From NCBI GenBank assembly GCA_003477045.1, contig DMTS01000013.1, positions 1 to 7,429 on the forward strand: DNA of 7,429 bases, given 5' to 3'. The position numbers were made by a program, and so were the translations under genes. A model generated the notes under the pieces. The model did no database searches, was not told the origin of the DNA, and was given only the letters and a program-made list of their open reading frames with translations. Source of the stretch: Candidatus Delongbacteria bacterium. Lineage in GTDB: Bacteria > UBA4055. Position 1 is the stretch's first letter. The number at the start of each line of letters is the position of its first letter. This document shows positions 1 to 6,591 of this stretch, one piece after another.

Positions 1-537
1 GGTGAGACAGCTATTTATAAACTTTTATATTTCATTGATTTTGATTATTACGAGAAGTATGAAGAGCAGTTGATAGGAGCGAACTATATCAAAAATCATT
101 ATGGTCCGACTCCGGTGATATTTAAAAAGCTGACTGAAGAAATGATTGCGGATAATGAGCTTGAAGTGATCGAAAAAACTTATTATGAATTCAATCAAAG
201 GAAATATTTACCGAGAAGGTGTGCTGATTTAAGTAAAATATCCGCCCGTGAGATTAAACATATTGACGAGGAATTGGACAGATTAAGTAATAAAAATGCG
301 GGTGAGTTGAGCGAGCTGTCGCATAAAGATGTTCCGTGGATTACAGCGAAAGAAGGTGAAACGATTGAGTATGAAGGCGTTTTTTACCGCACAAGAGAAA
401 CTTCGGTAAGATATTATGATAAGTTCAAAAAGAATATGACGATGGCTGCTGAAGCTTTGTATAACGATTATTGTTCTGATAAAGAGCTCACTGCATTTAC
501 CGATCTTGACATGGAGGAATTTTATGAAGCAAGGTGA
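1..537 (+). CDS. Panacea/DUF4065 (SocA-like) domain antitoxin, 5'-truncated
   Basis: This is the likely antitoxin of a type II toxin-antitoxin pair; the Panacea domain is known to neutralise unrelated toxins by direct binding. The frame is open from base 1, and 178 residues are visible before the TGA. Upstream of the TTG at 70 the translation already reads like the domain core (ETAIYKLLYFIDFDYYEKYEEQ), so that TTG is not the start and the true N-terminus lies outside the window. Family hallmarks are KLLYFIDFDYYEKYEE (window residues about 7-22), the GANYIKNHYGPTP block (26-38), and the late LSELSHKDVPW block (about 125-135), which matches the LSxxSHxDxPW pattern of DUF4065. Its last 14 nt overlap the downstream MazF-like gene, so the order is antitoxin then toxin with coupled translation. 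Whether an N-terminal DNA-binding domain precedes it cannot be seen. Domain call is firm; antitoxin role is inferred from family and context. Confidence 0.88.
   Translation, partial: GETAIYKLLYFIDFDYYEKYEEQLIGANYIKNHYGPTPVIFKKLTEEMIADNELEVIEKTYYEFNQRKYLPRRCADLSKISAREIKHIDEELDRLSNKNAGELSELSHKDVPWITAKEGETIEYEGVFYRTRETSVRYYDKFKKNMTMAAEALYNDYCSDKELTAFTDLDMEEFYEAR
513..517 (+). promoter_or_regulatory. Shine-Dalgarno site of the MazF-like toxin
   Basis: GGAGG lies 6 nt before the ATG at 524, inside the end of the antitoxin gene. This decides the toxin start: it favours ATG 524 over the in-frame TTG at 506, which lies upstream of the GGAGG. Confidence 0.8.
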
Positions 538-865
538 GATATGGCTCATAAATCTTGATCCTTCAATCGGTTCAGAAATAAAGAAGACCAGACCGGCCGT
601 AATTGTAAGCGATGATGCTTTAGGAAAACTTCCTTTAAAAATAATTGTACCGGTAACCGAATGGAAAGATCGTTTTGATTCTGCTCCATGGATGGTTAAA
701 ATCGAGGCTGACAAAGATAGTAAATTATCAAAGATATCCTGTGCAGACTGTTTTCAAGTGCGTTCAGTATCCGTTGACAGATTCATTAAAAAGATTGGAG
801 ATGTAAGCGGGTCAGTTCAGTATGAGATTAAATCCGGATTGTCAAAAGTGCTTTCAATCGAGTAA
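524..865 (+). CDS. MazF/PemK-type mRNA endoribonuclease toxin
   Basis: The predicted product is a 113-residue toxin of the MazF/PemK/CcdB fold, a family that cleaves mRNA at short specific sequences to arrest growth. The N-terminal GEIWLINLDPSIGSE (residues 4-18) followed by KKTRPAVIVS (20-29) is the family signature. Arg23 and the Thr of IVPVT (Thr45) align with the catalytic Arg and Thr of characterised MazF proteins. The SCADCFQVRSV segment (72-82) matches the conserved ALADQVKSI region of E. coli MazF. The length is normal for the family and no catalytic residue appears to be missing, so it looks active. The start at ATG 524 is chosen because it gives the canonical MKQGEIW N-terminus behind a good ribosome site. 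It overlaps the Panacea gene by 14 nt. The cleavage sequence cannot be predicted. Confidence 0.93.
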   Translation: MKQGEIWLINLDPSIGSEIKKTRPAVIVSDDALGKLPLKIIVPVTEWKDRFDSAPWMVKIEADKDSKLSKISCADCFQVRSVSVDRFIKKIGDVSGSVQYEIKSGLSKVLSIE

Positions 866-896
866 TTTTATTATATATATTTGAGTAAGTTCCTAC
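866..896. other. Short AT-rich spacer between convergent operons
   Basis: Only 31 nt separate the stop of the plus-strand toxin from the stop of the minus-strand permease. The spacer contains an alternating TA tract (about 870-880), and TTGAGTAA at 881-888 echoes TCGAGTAA at 858-865. I see no GC-rich hairpin followed by a T-tract on either strand, so no intrinsic terminator can be called. Confidence 0.6.
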
Positions 897-2015
897 CTAA
901 TTCACTTTCTTATACCTGAAGACGGCGAAAGCGGTTACGACTGTGCTGTAGACTGTCATGATTAGGAAATGTTTTGAGATGTCGGCAAAGCCTGAGCCTT
1001 TTAGGAGGACCATGCGCATTGCGTCTATGAAATATGCGATTGGGTTGAACCATGTTATGCGCTGCGCCCACATGGGCATACTTTGTATTGGCGTGAACAG
1101 GCCTGACATTAATAGGAAGATGACGAGTACGAACCATGAGATGAACATGGCCTGCTGCTGGGTATCCGCGAAAGTTGAAATGACAAGGCCGATCGAGAGT
1201 ACGGCTACGAGGTAAACGGCTGCGAAAAGGAATATGAGGGTCAGGCTTCCGTTGAACGGGATGTCGAATACGAGTTTGCCTATGAATAATCCGAATGAGA
1301 GTTCAAAGAGCGCGATTATGAAGAAGGGGGTGAGTTTGCCGATTATGAATTCGTATTTTTTTATCGGGGTGACATTGATCTGCTCGATGGTGCCTATTTC
1401 TTTTTCTTTTACTATGCTCATTGATGAGAGGAACATGCCTATAAATGTCACCAGGAGGACGAGTATTCCCGGTACCATGAAGGTTATGTAATCAAGCTCA
1501 GGATTATACCAGTGCAGGTACGATACGCTTATGGCCGATGTCTGTACGGGCGTTATTACATTTATGAGGTTCATGCCTTCATCTATGTTGAAATCTCTTA
1601 CGATATTCTGAGAGTATGCGGCTATGAGTCCGGCTGCGGATCCATCTATGGCGTTAATCAGGAACTGTACTTCCGCGGTATTTTCCTTTATCAGGTCTTT
1701 TTCAAAGTTCTTTGGAATGATGAGGGTCATTTTCGATAGGCCTTTTAAGATGCCTTCCTCAGCGTCTTTCTGCGAATGCGGGTCATCCGTTCTTATAAAA
1801 TACGGCGATGCCTCGAATTTTGATGCAAGCCTGATGGAAAGCGGGCTTTTATCGAGGTCAAGCACTCCGAAATTGATGTTCTTTATCTCAAATGTGGTTG
1901 CGTTGGCAAGGATAAGAAGCTGTATGATAGGCATAACGAAGATCATCGGCAGCATTGATTTGTTCCTGAAGACCTGTTTGAATTCCTTTCTTACTATGTA
2001 AAAAATCGTTCTCAT
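897..2015 (-). CDS. ABC-2 type transporter permease (YbhR/YhhJ-like)
   Basis: This 372-residue inner-membrane subunit is the likely second half of the exporter's permease dimer and the last gene of the operon. It starts with an amphipathic segment containing RKEFKQVFRNKS (residues 9-20). A first membrane helix follows (about 21-38), then a large extracytoplasmic domain (about 40-172), and a cluster of five more helices (about 178-200, 225-248, 257-282, 287-310 and 347-366). The cytoplasmic loop KEKEIGTIEQINVTPI (203-218) is the ABC-2 element expected to contact the ATPase. The PITxxNP-like region near 318-326 (RITWFNPIAYFIDAMR) is also typical. The length is normal for YbhR/YhhJ. The start lies 5 nt after the upstream permease stop, with only a weak GAGG 11 nt upstream, so translational coupling is likely. 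It uses CTA leucine and CCC proline codons that appear rarer in the other operon genes. The substrate is unknown. Confidence 0.9.
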   Translation of the reverse strand: MRTIFYIVRKEFKQVFRNKSMLPMIFVMPIIQLLILANATTFEIKNINFGVLDLDKSPLSIRLASKFEASPYFIRTDDPHSQKDAEEGILKGLSKMTLIIPKNFEKDLIKENTAEVQFLINAIDGSAAGLIAAYSQNIVRDFNIDEGMNLINVITPVQTSAISVSYLHWYNPELDYITFMVPGILVLLVTFIGMFLSSMSIVKEKEIGTIEQINVTPIKKYEFIIGKLTPFFIIALFELSFGLFIGKLVFDIPFNGSLTLIFLFAAVYLVAVLSIGLVISTFADTQQQAMFISWFVLVIFLLMSGLFTPIQSMPMWAQRITWFNPIAYFIDAMRMVLLKGSGFADISKHFLIMTVYSTVVTAFAVFRYKKVN

Positions 2016-2020
2016 TGAAT

Positions 2021-3124
2021 TCAGAGCCTCGTTTTAAATTTTTTAATGCTCAGCCCGAGCAGAAAGACCGTCATAAGGACAAGCACTGCCGTTTCTTTGT
2101 AAACATACGAAAATCCCGTACCTTTGAGCATGATGTTCTTAATAATGATCACGAACCATTTTGCCGGAAGTATGTGCGATATCCACTGCAGAGGCCAGGG
2201 CATATTTTCGATGGGGAAGATAAATCCGGACAAAAGTACCGTAGGCATCATAAGACCGACTAATGAGATCATCATAGCCACCTGCATAGAACTTGTGACC
2301 GTTGAGATAAGGATTCCGAGAGAAAGCGCGGTCGTGATGAAAAGCGAGCATTCGGCTATAAGCAGCAGATAGCTTCCTCTGACGGGCATACCGAACACAG
2401 ATGTTGATATCCACAGGATCAGAGCCAGGTTAACGAGCGAAAGAAGCAGATAGGGAGCCACTTTGCCGAATATTATCTGATAAGGCTTAAGGGGAGAGGC
2501 GAGAAGTACTTCCATTGTGCCGAATTCCTTTTCCTTCGTGATAGTAATGCTTGTCATCATTGCCGATATAAGCATCAATAGCGTTGCCATTATGCCGGGA
2601 ACGAACATGAACACGCTCTTCAGTTCCTCGTTATAGAGCATTTTAATCTCTGGCGAGATTATGAGCGGCTGATCTTTTCCTTTTGAAAGCGTCATAGAAT
2701 AATTCTGAATGATGGATGTCGTATATGAAAGCGCCAGATTAGCCATGTTAGGCTCTGATGCGTCGGTGATTATCTGAACTTCAGCCCTGCCTTCTTTTTT
2801 GAGCTTTTCCGCAAATCCGCTCTCGAAAATGATCACTTCCTTGATATGCCCTTTTTTGAAAGATGTGTCTATCTGCCTTTCATCGGTAAAATATTCCTTA
2901 AGAATAAAATATTCCGAGGATAATATTTTTGAAGTAAGCTCTGTCGTGATCTCATCTTTGGATTTATCGAGAATGCCGATATTGACGGAATTGAGCTCGT
3001 TCCTGATAGCGAACCCGAAAAGAATGATCTGAATGACGGGCATACCGATGAGGATCATCATCGTTCTGTAATCGCGTATAAGATGCAGGCATTCCTTTAT
3101 AAAAAATCCGGTGAACTTTTTCAT
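2021..3124 (-). CDS. ABC-2 type transporter permease (YbhS-like)
   Basis: This 367-residue inner-membrane permease is paired with the YbhR-like protein encoded directly downstream. Its layout is the ABC-2 type: cytoplasmic KECLHLIRDYR (residues 10-20), helix 1 (about 21-39), an extracytoplasmic domain (about 42-168), then five helices (about 172-192, 222-246, 252-276, 282-304 and 344-360). The coupling loop KEKEFGTMEVLLASPLKP (197-214) is well conserved. The LSGFIFPIENMPWPLQWIS stretch (298-316) before the last loop is typical of YbhS/YhhJ relatives. The two permeases share this plan but differ in sequence throughout, which points to a heterodimer. The ATG overlaps the TGA of the upstream ATPase as ATGA, and GAGAGG sits 6 nt upstream. 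The drug or other substrate cannot be deduced. Confidence 0.92.
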   Translation of the reverse strand: MKKFTGFFIKECLHLIRDYRTMMILIGMPVIQIILFGFAIRNELNSVNIGILDKSKDEITTELTSKILSSEYFILKEYFTDERQIDTSFKKGHIKEVIIFESGFAEKLKKEGRAEVQIITDASEPNMANLALSYTTSIIQNYSMTLSKGKDQPLIISPEIKMLYNEELKSVFMFVPGIMATLLMLISAMMTSITITKEKEFGTMEVLLASPLKPYQIIFGKVAPYLLLSLVNLALILWISTSVFGMPVRGSYLLLIAECSLFITTALSLGILISTVTSSMQVAMMISLVGLMMPTVLLSGFIFPIENMPWPLQWISHILPAKWFVIIIKNIMLKGTGFSYVYKETAVLVLMTVFLLGLSIKKFKTRL

Positions 3125-3852
3125 TTTGCACCTCTCGCAAGGTGAAGGAACACTTCGTACATTGAGCCTGAATTAAAACGGCTCTTAAGCTCTTTCGGTG
3201 TTCCCATAGCTTCGATCTTGCCGGCGACCATCATCGAGACCCTGCCGCAGTATTCGGCTTCATCCATATAGTGCGTGGTAACAAAAACACTGATGCCTCT
3301 TCCCGCAGCTTTGTAGATAAGATCCCAGAACTGCCTTCTCGTGACGGGATCAACTCCGCTCGTGGGCTCGTCTAAAAAAACTATCTTCGGCTCATGCTGA
3401 ATAGCTATCGAGAACGCGAGTTTCTGTCTCCAGCCGAGAGGGAGAGATTTGATAAGAGAGTTTTCCGAACTCTCGAGTCCGAGCTCGCCGATAAGCTGTT
3501 TAGATCTCTCTTTAATATCCTTCGGGCTTAGCCTGTATATCCCGCCGTAGAACTGAATGTTCTCCTTTACCGTCAGATCCTCGTAAAGCGAAAATTTCTG
3601 GCTCATATAGCCTATATTAAGCTTGATCTTTTCAGTATCCTTATAAATATCAAATCCGCCGATCGTCGCTTTGCCCGAAGTGGGAAGAATAAGTCCGCAG
3701 AGCATCCTGATAGCTGTAGTTTTGCCGGCTCCGTTCGCGCCCAGAAACCCGAATATCTCTCCCTTTTTAACGCTGAAAGAAATTTTGTCGCAGGCTATGA
3801 AGCTTCCGAATTTCTTGGTAAGATCCTCGGTTATGATTATATCTTCGTTCAT
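3121..3852 (-). CDS. ABC transporter ATPase 2 (YbhF/RbbA C-terminal-half type, degenerate signature)
   Basis: This 243-residue cytoplasmic ATPase corresponds to the second ATPase domain of YbhF/RbbA. Walker A is GANGAGKT (residues 38-45), the Q-loop Gln is Gln85 (YMSQKFSLYEDLTV), Walker B is IVFLDE (157-162), the D-loop follows in SGVD, and the switch His is His194 (VTTHYMDEAE). The signature motif is not LSGGQ but SLPLGWRQ (136-143), a substitution I recognise as usual for this subfamily. The protein therefore supplies a complete ATP-binding and hydrolysis half-site but a degenerate signature to its partner. It overlaps the upstream ATPase stop (ATGA) and its own stop overlaps the next start (ATGA), indicating a strict stoichiometric block. 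The site before its start is weak (GGA about 6 nt upstream), which suggests re-initiation from the upstream gene. Confidence 0.94.
   Translation of the reverse strand: MNEDIIITEDLTKKFGSFIACDKISFSVKKGEIFGFLGANGAGKTTAIRMLCGLILPTSGKATIGGFDIYKDTEKIKLNIGYMSQKFSLYEDLTVKENIQFYGGIYRLSPKDIKERSKQLIGELGLESSENSLIKSLPLGWRQKLAFSIAIQHEPKIVFLDEPTSGVDPVTRRQFWDLIYKAAGRGISVFVTTHYMDEAEYCGRVSMMVAGKIEAMGTPKELKSRFNSGSMYEVFLHLARGAK
3131..3136 (-). promoter_or_regulatory. Shine-Dalgarno site of the YbhS-like permease
   Basis: On the minus strand GAGAGG lies 6 nt before the permease ATG at 3124. It lies inside the end of the second ATPase gene and supports the ATGA-overlap start. Confidence 0.7.
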
Positions 3853-4766
3853 CTGTTTTCCGGATTATTCATAAGTTCCATAAAGCAGTCCTCAATACCG
3901 GGCTGAAGCTTTGAAATTTCTATATCGGAATGACCTTTCATTTTCAGAAATTCCATTATCATATTTTCGTCATTGTCTTTTTTTAGCGAAATGTGAATAT
4001 ATTCCCCGAAAATGTAAGAGGAACTTATACCTGAAAAATCTTTCAGATCGAAATTTAACGCGATCATATTGCCAGATTTAACGGCATAAAGGTTGCCGGG
4101 GAAAGCGGAAACGATATTGTCAAGCGTATCAATACGCATGATCCTTCCCGACTGGATAAGAGCGATCCTGTCGCATAGCGAAGCCTCGTCCATATAAGGC
4201 GTCGAAACCATGATCGTAATTCCTTTATCTTTCAGTTTTTTAAGCATTTCCCAGAATTCGTGCCTTGACACTGGATCTACGCCTGTCGTAGGCTCGTCCA
4301 GGAACAAAACCTTCGGCTGATGAATAAGCGCACAGCATAAAGCTAATTTCTGCTTCATACCGCCGGAAAGCTGTCCTGCCTTTCTTTTCCTGAAAGGCTC
4401 GATCTGAACATAAATGTCTTTTATCAGCTCGTAATTATCTTCAATTGAAGTATCGAAGATCGTAGCAAAGAATTTAAGGTTCTCTTCAACCGTAAGATCC
4501 TGATAAAGCGAGAATCTGCCAGGCATGTAACCGATGATGTTCCTTATGGCTTTGTAATCCTTTTCGACATCAAATCCCTCAACGGATGCACTTCCGGAAT
4601 CTTTTAAAAGAAGCGTGGTCAGTATTCTGAAAAGCGTAGTCTTGCCTGCGCCGTCAGGCCCGATCAGCCCGAAGATCTCGCCTTTTTTAACTTCAAAAGA
4701 GATGTTTTCGAGAGCCTTCGCGTCTTTATAGGATTTATATATATTTTTGATCTCGATCGAATTCAT
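3849..4766 (-). CDS. ABC transporter ATPase 1 (YbhF/RbbA N-terminal-half type, lacks Q-loop Gln and switch His)
   Basis: This 305-residue cytoplasmic ATPase is the first of the pair. The reading frame is open back to 4877, but that extension only reads through the radical SAM gene. The N-terminus MNSIEIKNIYKSY at 4766 is the normal family start. Walker A is GPDGAGKT (residues 36-43), the signature LSGGMKQ (133-139) is intact, Walker B is VLFLDE (153-158), and the D-loop TTGVD follows. Two residues that contact Mg and the gamma-phosphate are replaced: the Q-loop Gln is Gly83 (YMPGRFSLYQD) and the switch His is Pro190 (STPYMDEA). A C-terminal extension of about 80 residues beyond the ATPase core (from about 225) is less conserved and may be regulatory. 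It begins 4 nt after the radical SAM stop and overlaps the second ATPase by 4 nt. Confidence 0.94.
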   Translation of the reverse strand: MNSIEIKNIYKSYKDAKALENISFEVKKGEIFGLIGPDGAGKTTLFRILTTLLLKDSGSASVEGFDVEKDYKAIRNIIGYMPGRFSLYQDLTVEENLKFFATIFDTSIEDNYELIKDIYVQIEPFRKRKAGQLSGGMKQKLALCCALIHQPKVLFLDEPTTGVDPVSRHEFWEMLKKLKDKGITIMVSTPYMDEASLCDRIALIQSGRIMRIDTLDNIVSAFPGNLYAVKSGNMIALNFDLKDFSGISSSYIFGEYIHISLKKDNDENMIMEFLKMKGHSDIEISKLQPGIEDCFMELMNNPENR

Positions 4767-4770
4767 AATG

Positions 4771-5691
4771 TCATTTATCCTCAAAAGGATGATCTTTATT
4801 AAAATCGGGACGGTAATTATCGCTGCTGCCGTATTCCTGAAGCCAGCCGTTTTCAAGCCCGAGCTTCTCCATCTCATCCGTCACGCGCAGGTAATCATCC
4901 GCATTTATCATTTCATTCAGCTCTCTGCGGTCAAAATGTCTGGGCGGATAATACTGAGACATAAGCGAAATATGCACTTCCGGCGAAATTTCTTCCGCGA
5001 TCGTTCTTAAAACCGCGAGGCTGTTTTCAACAGCTCCCGGCAGGACAAGATGCCTGATGATCAGACCGCTTCGCGCATAACCAGAACTGTCAATTATCAC
5101 TGACGCGCCTTTCTGCCTGTACATTTCCTTTATTGCCATCATTGAAGTGCGCGGATAATCGGGAGTATCCGAAAATTCATCAGAAAGTACCGGATCGCTG
5201 TACTTAAAGTCAGGCAGATAAACATCAACTATGCCTTCAAGCTCCTTTAAAGTTTCAGCTTTGTCGTACCCGTTGGAATTATAGACAATTATCGGCTTGT
5301 ACGATCTTTTATGAAGCTCATCAATTATCGCAAGCATCTGAGGGATCTGATGAGTAGGGGAGACGAAACCGAGCGCGGGAATTCCTGTTTCAAGAATGGC
5401 TGAAATTTTATTTACGGCTGATTCAAGCGTAATCCTGTATTTATCGGCAGGCGAGGAATTATCGCTTATCTGATGATTCTGGCAGTAAACGCACTGCATG
5501 TTACAGTGAGAAAAAAACACATTGCAGATCCCTTTATCGCCGCTGACAGGAGGCTCTTCTCCCTTATGGATGCATATCGAAGATATATAAATTTTATCGT
5601 CGAGCCTGCAATAACCATTTTCTCCCTTCGTGCGGTCAACTCCGCATTCCCGTGGGCATAAAGTGCAATTTCTCAAATTATTACTTAGCAT
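4771..5691 (-). CDS. Radical SAM protein, PflX-like (COG1313, pyruvate formate-lyase activase homolog)
   Basis: This 306-residue cytoplasmic iron-sulfur enzyme is expected to cleave S-adenosylmethionine to a 5'-deoxyadenosyl radical. The cluster motif CNMQCVYC is CX3CX2C with Cys63, Cys67 and Cys70, followed by QN. Before it lies GEEPPVSGDKG (residues 44-54), typical of COG1313. The N-terminus carries four more cysteines (Cys9, Cys12, Cys16, Cys28) in CTLCPRECGVDR and ENGYC, also a family feature and a candidate second metal site. Other conserved blocks are NSNGYDKAETL (138-148), VDVYLPDFKYS (155-165), RHLVLPGAVENS (213-224) and the ENGWLQEYGSSDNYRPDF tail (280-297). Family members have no settled substrate. 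The start overlaps the adaptor gene by 11 nt with GAGG 9 nt upstream, and the stop is 4 nt from the first ATPase. The class is secure; any link to export is inference. Confidence 0.92.
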   Translation of the reverse strand: MLSNNLRNCTLCPRECGVDRTKGENGYCRLDDKIYISSICIHKGEEPPVSGDKGICNVFFSHCNMQCVYCQNHQISDNSSPADKYRITLESAVNKISAILETGIPALGFVSPTHQIPQMLAIIDELHKRSYKPIIVYNSNGYDKAETLKELEGIVDVYLPDFKYSDPVLSDEFSDTPDYPRTSMMAIKEMYRQKGASVIIDSSGYARSGLIIRHLVLPGAVENSLAVLRTIAEEISPEVHISLMSQYYPPRHFDRRELNEMINADDYLRVTDEMEKLGLENGWLQEYGSSDNYRPDFNKDHPFEDK

Positions 5692-6580
5692 TAAAATTCG
5701 CCTCGCCGGGCATTCCTATCTTCAGGCTGCCGTCATTTTTAACCTTTATCTTAACCGCGTAAACGAGATTCACCCTTTCGGCTTTCGTCTGAATTATCTT
5801 GGGCGTAAATTCGGCCTTGTCGGAAATCCATGAAACGGTTCCTTCAAATTTCTTAATTGCACCAACAGCTGAGTCTATCATGACTTCAGCACTGTCGCCG
5901 AGCTTAATTGACGATATCTGATCTCCCGAAATATAAACTTTCAGAAAAATTTCAGAAAGTCCCGCGATCTTATACAGAGGCTTAGAGAACGCGGTGATCT
6001 CGCCGGCATTCGCGTATTTTGTAAGCACGGTGCCGTCTATCGGATTTCTGATATAGCATTTCTCTATCTGATCTTTGATCTGATCTATCTGAATGTCGGC
6101 CGATCTCAGCTCGTCTTTTATTGAAGTGCCCTGCGTACTTATGCTGCGGATCTGTTTGTCAAAGACATTTATCTGAGCTGTAATATCATCGACCTGTTTC
6201 TGCGTGGCTGCGCTGCCCTTTAAAAGATTTGTAAATATTCCGAGATCGTGTTCAGCATTTGCCTTCTGTTCTTTTACAACTTCCATTTGCGCTTCAATAT
6301 TCTGCCTTTTAGATCTGATTATATCCTTCTGGATCTTCAGCTGAGATATCTTAAGAACAAGCTGAACTGTATCGACAGCGCCGACAACAACTCCCGCAGG
6401 CACAGTGTTTCCTTCCGCAATATTCAAAAATCCTATCAAACCATTAGCCTGTGATGAAACGATTATCTCATCAGCCTCAAAATTTCCGTAGGCATCGCTC
6501 TTCTTTCCGTTCGCGGAGCAGGAAGCGAGAATTAAGGCTGCCGCGGTCATCAGCGTAAAATATTTAAGTGTATCTTTCAT
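5681..6580 (-). CDS. HlyD-family periplasmic adaptor lipoprotein (YbhG/YhiI-like)
   Basis: This 299-residue membrane fusion protein should bridge the inner-membrane ABC-2 transporter and the TolC channel. The first 20 residues form a lipoprotein signal peptide ending in the lipobox LASC, with Cys21 as the lipidated residue. The first half of the biotinyl-lipoyl domain (about 36-72, with VSSQANGLI) precedes a long alpha-helical coiled-coil hairpin (about 73-178, rich in K, Q, E and I). The second lipoyl half, IRNPIDGTVLTKYANAGEI (177-195), follows, then a beta-barrel (about 203-299) containing GMPGEANF near the end. Length and order are normal for the family. The start at 6580 has AGGA 7 nt upstream; this site shares bases with the TolC stop codon. 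Lipid anchoring replaces the N-terminal membrane helix used by many HlyD proteins. Confidence 0.93.
   Translation of the reverse strand: MKDTLKYFTLMTAAALILASCSANGKKSDAYGNFEADEIIVSSQANGLIGFLNIAEGNTVPAGVVVGAVDTVQLVLKISQLKIQKDIIRSKRQNIEAQMEVVKEQKANAEHDLGIFTNLLKGSAATQKQVDDITAQINVFDKQIRSISTQGTSIKDELRSADIQIDQIKDQIEKCYIRNPIDGTVLTKYANAGEITAFSKPLYKIAGLSEIFLKVYISGDQISSIKLGDSAEVMIDSAVGAIKKFEGTVSWISDKAEFTPKIIQTKAERVNLVYAVKIKVKNDGSLKIGMPGEANFNAK
5701..5704 (-). promoter_or_regulatory. Shine-Dalgarno site of the radical SAM gene
   Basis: GAGG on the minus strand lies 9 nt before the ATG at 5691, inside the last codons of the adaptor gene. It supports the 11-nt overlapping start over any later in-frame start. 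Confidence 0.6.
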
Positions 6581-6587
6581 GATCTTA

Positions 6588-6591
6588 TCCT
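6588..6591 (-). promoter_or_regulatory. Shine-Dalgarno site of the adaptor gene overlapping the TolC stop
   Basis: On the minus strand the TAG stop of the TolC gene runs directly into AGGA (TAGGATAAG), 7 nt before the adaptor ATG. Terminating ribosomes would sit on the next initiation site, which implies coupling of the two genes. Confidence 0.6.

Noticed and set aside
70..72. TTG at 70 as start of the Panacea protein.
   Set aside because: The domain core is already being read from base 1 in the same frame, so the gene begins upstream of the window.
506..523. TTG at 506 as start of the MazF-like toxin.
   Set aside because: A GGAGG site at 513-517 precedes ATG 524, and MKQGEIW is the normal MazF N-terminus.
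283..714. A 143-residue minus-strand reading frame across the toxin-antitoxin genes.
   Set aside because: It shows no recognisable domain and is antisense to two well-supported genes; it is a shadow frame.
866..896. A bidirectional terminator between the convergent operons.
   Set aside because: Only an AT alternation and a short direct echo are present, with no stable stem-loop.
1624..2001. A 125-residue plus-strand frame within the YbhR-like gene.
   Set aside because: It is antisense to a conserved permease and has no family features of its own; other plus-strand frames in 958-2372 are the same kind of artefact.
4767..4877. A 37-residue N-terminal extension of ATPase 1, giving a 342-residue product.
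   Set aside because: It reads through the end of the radical SAM gene in another frame, has no family similarity, and the usual N-terminus begins at 4766.
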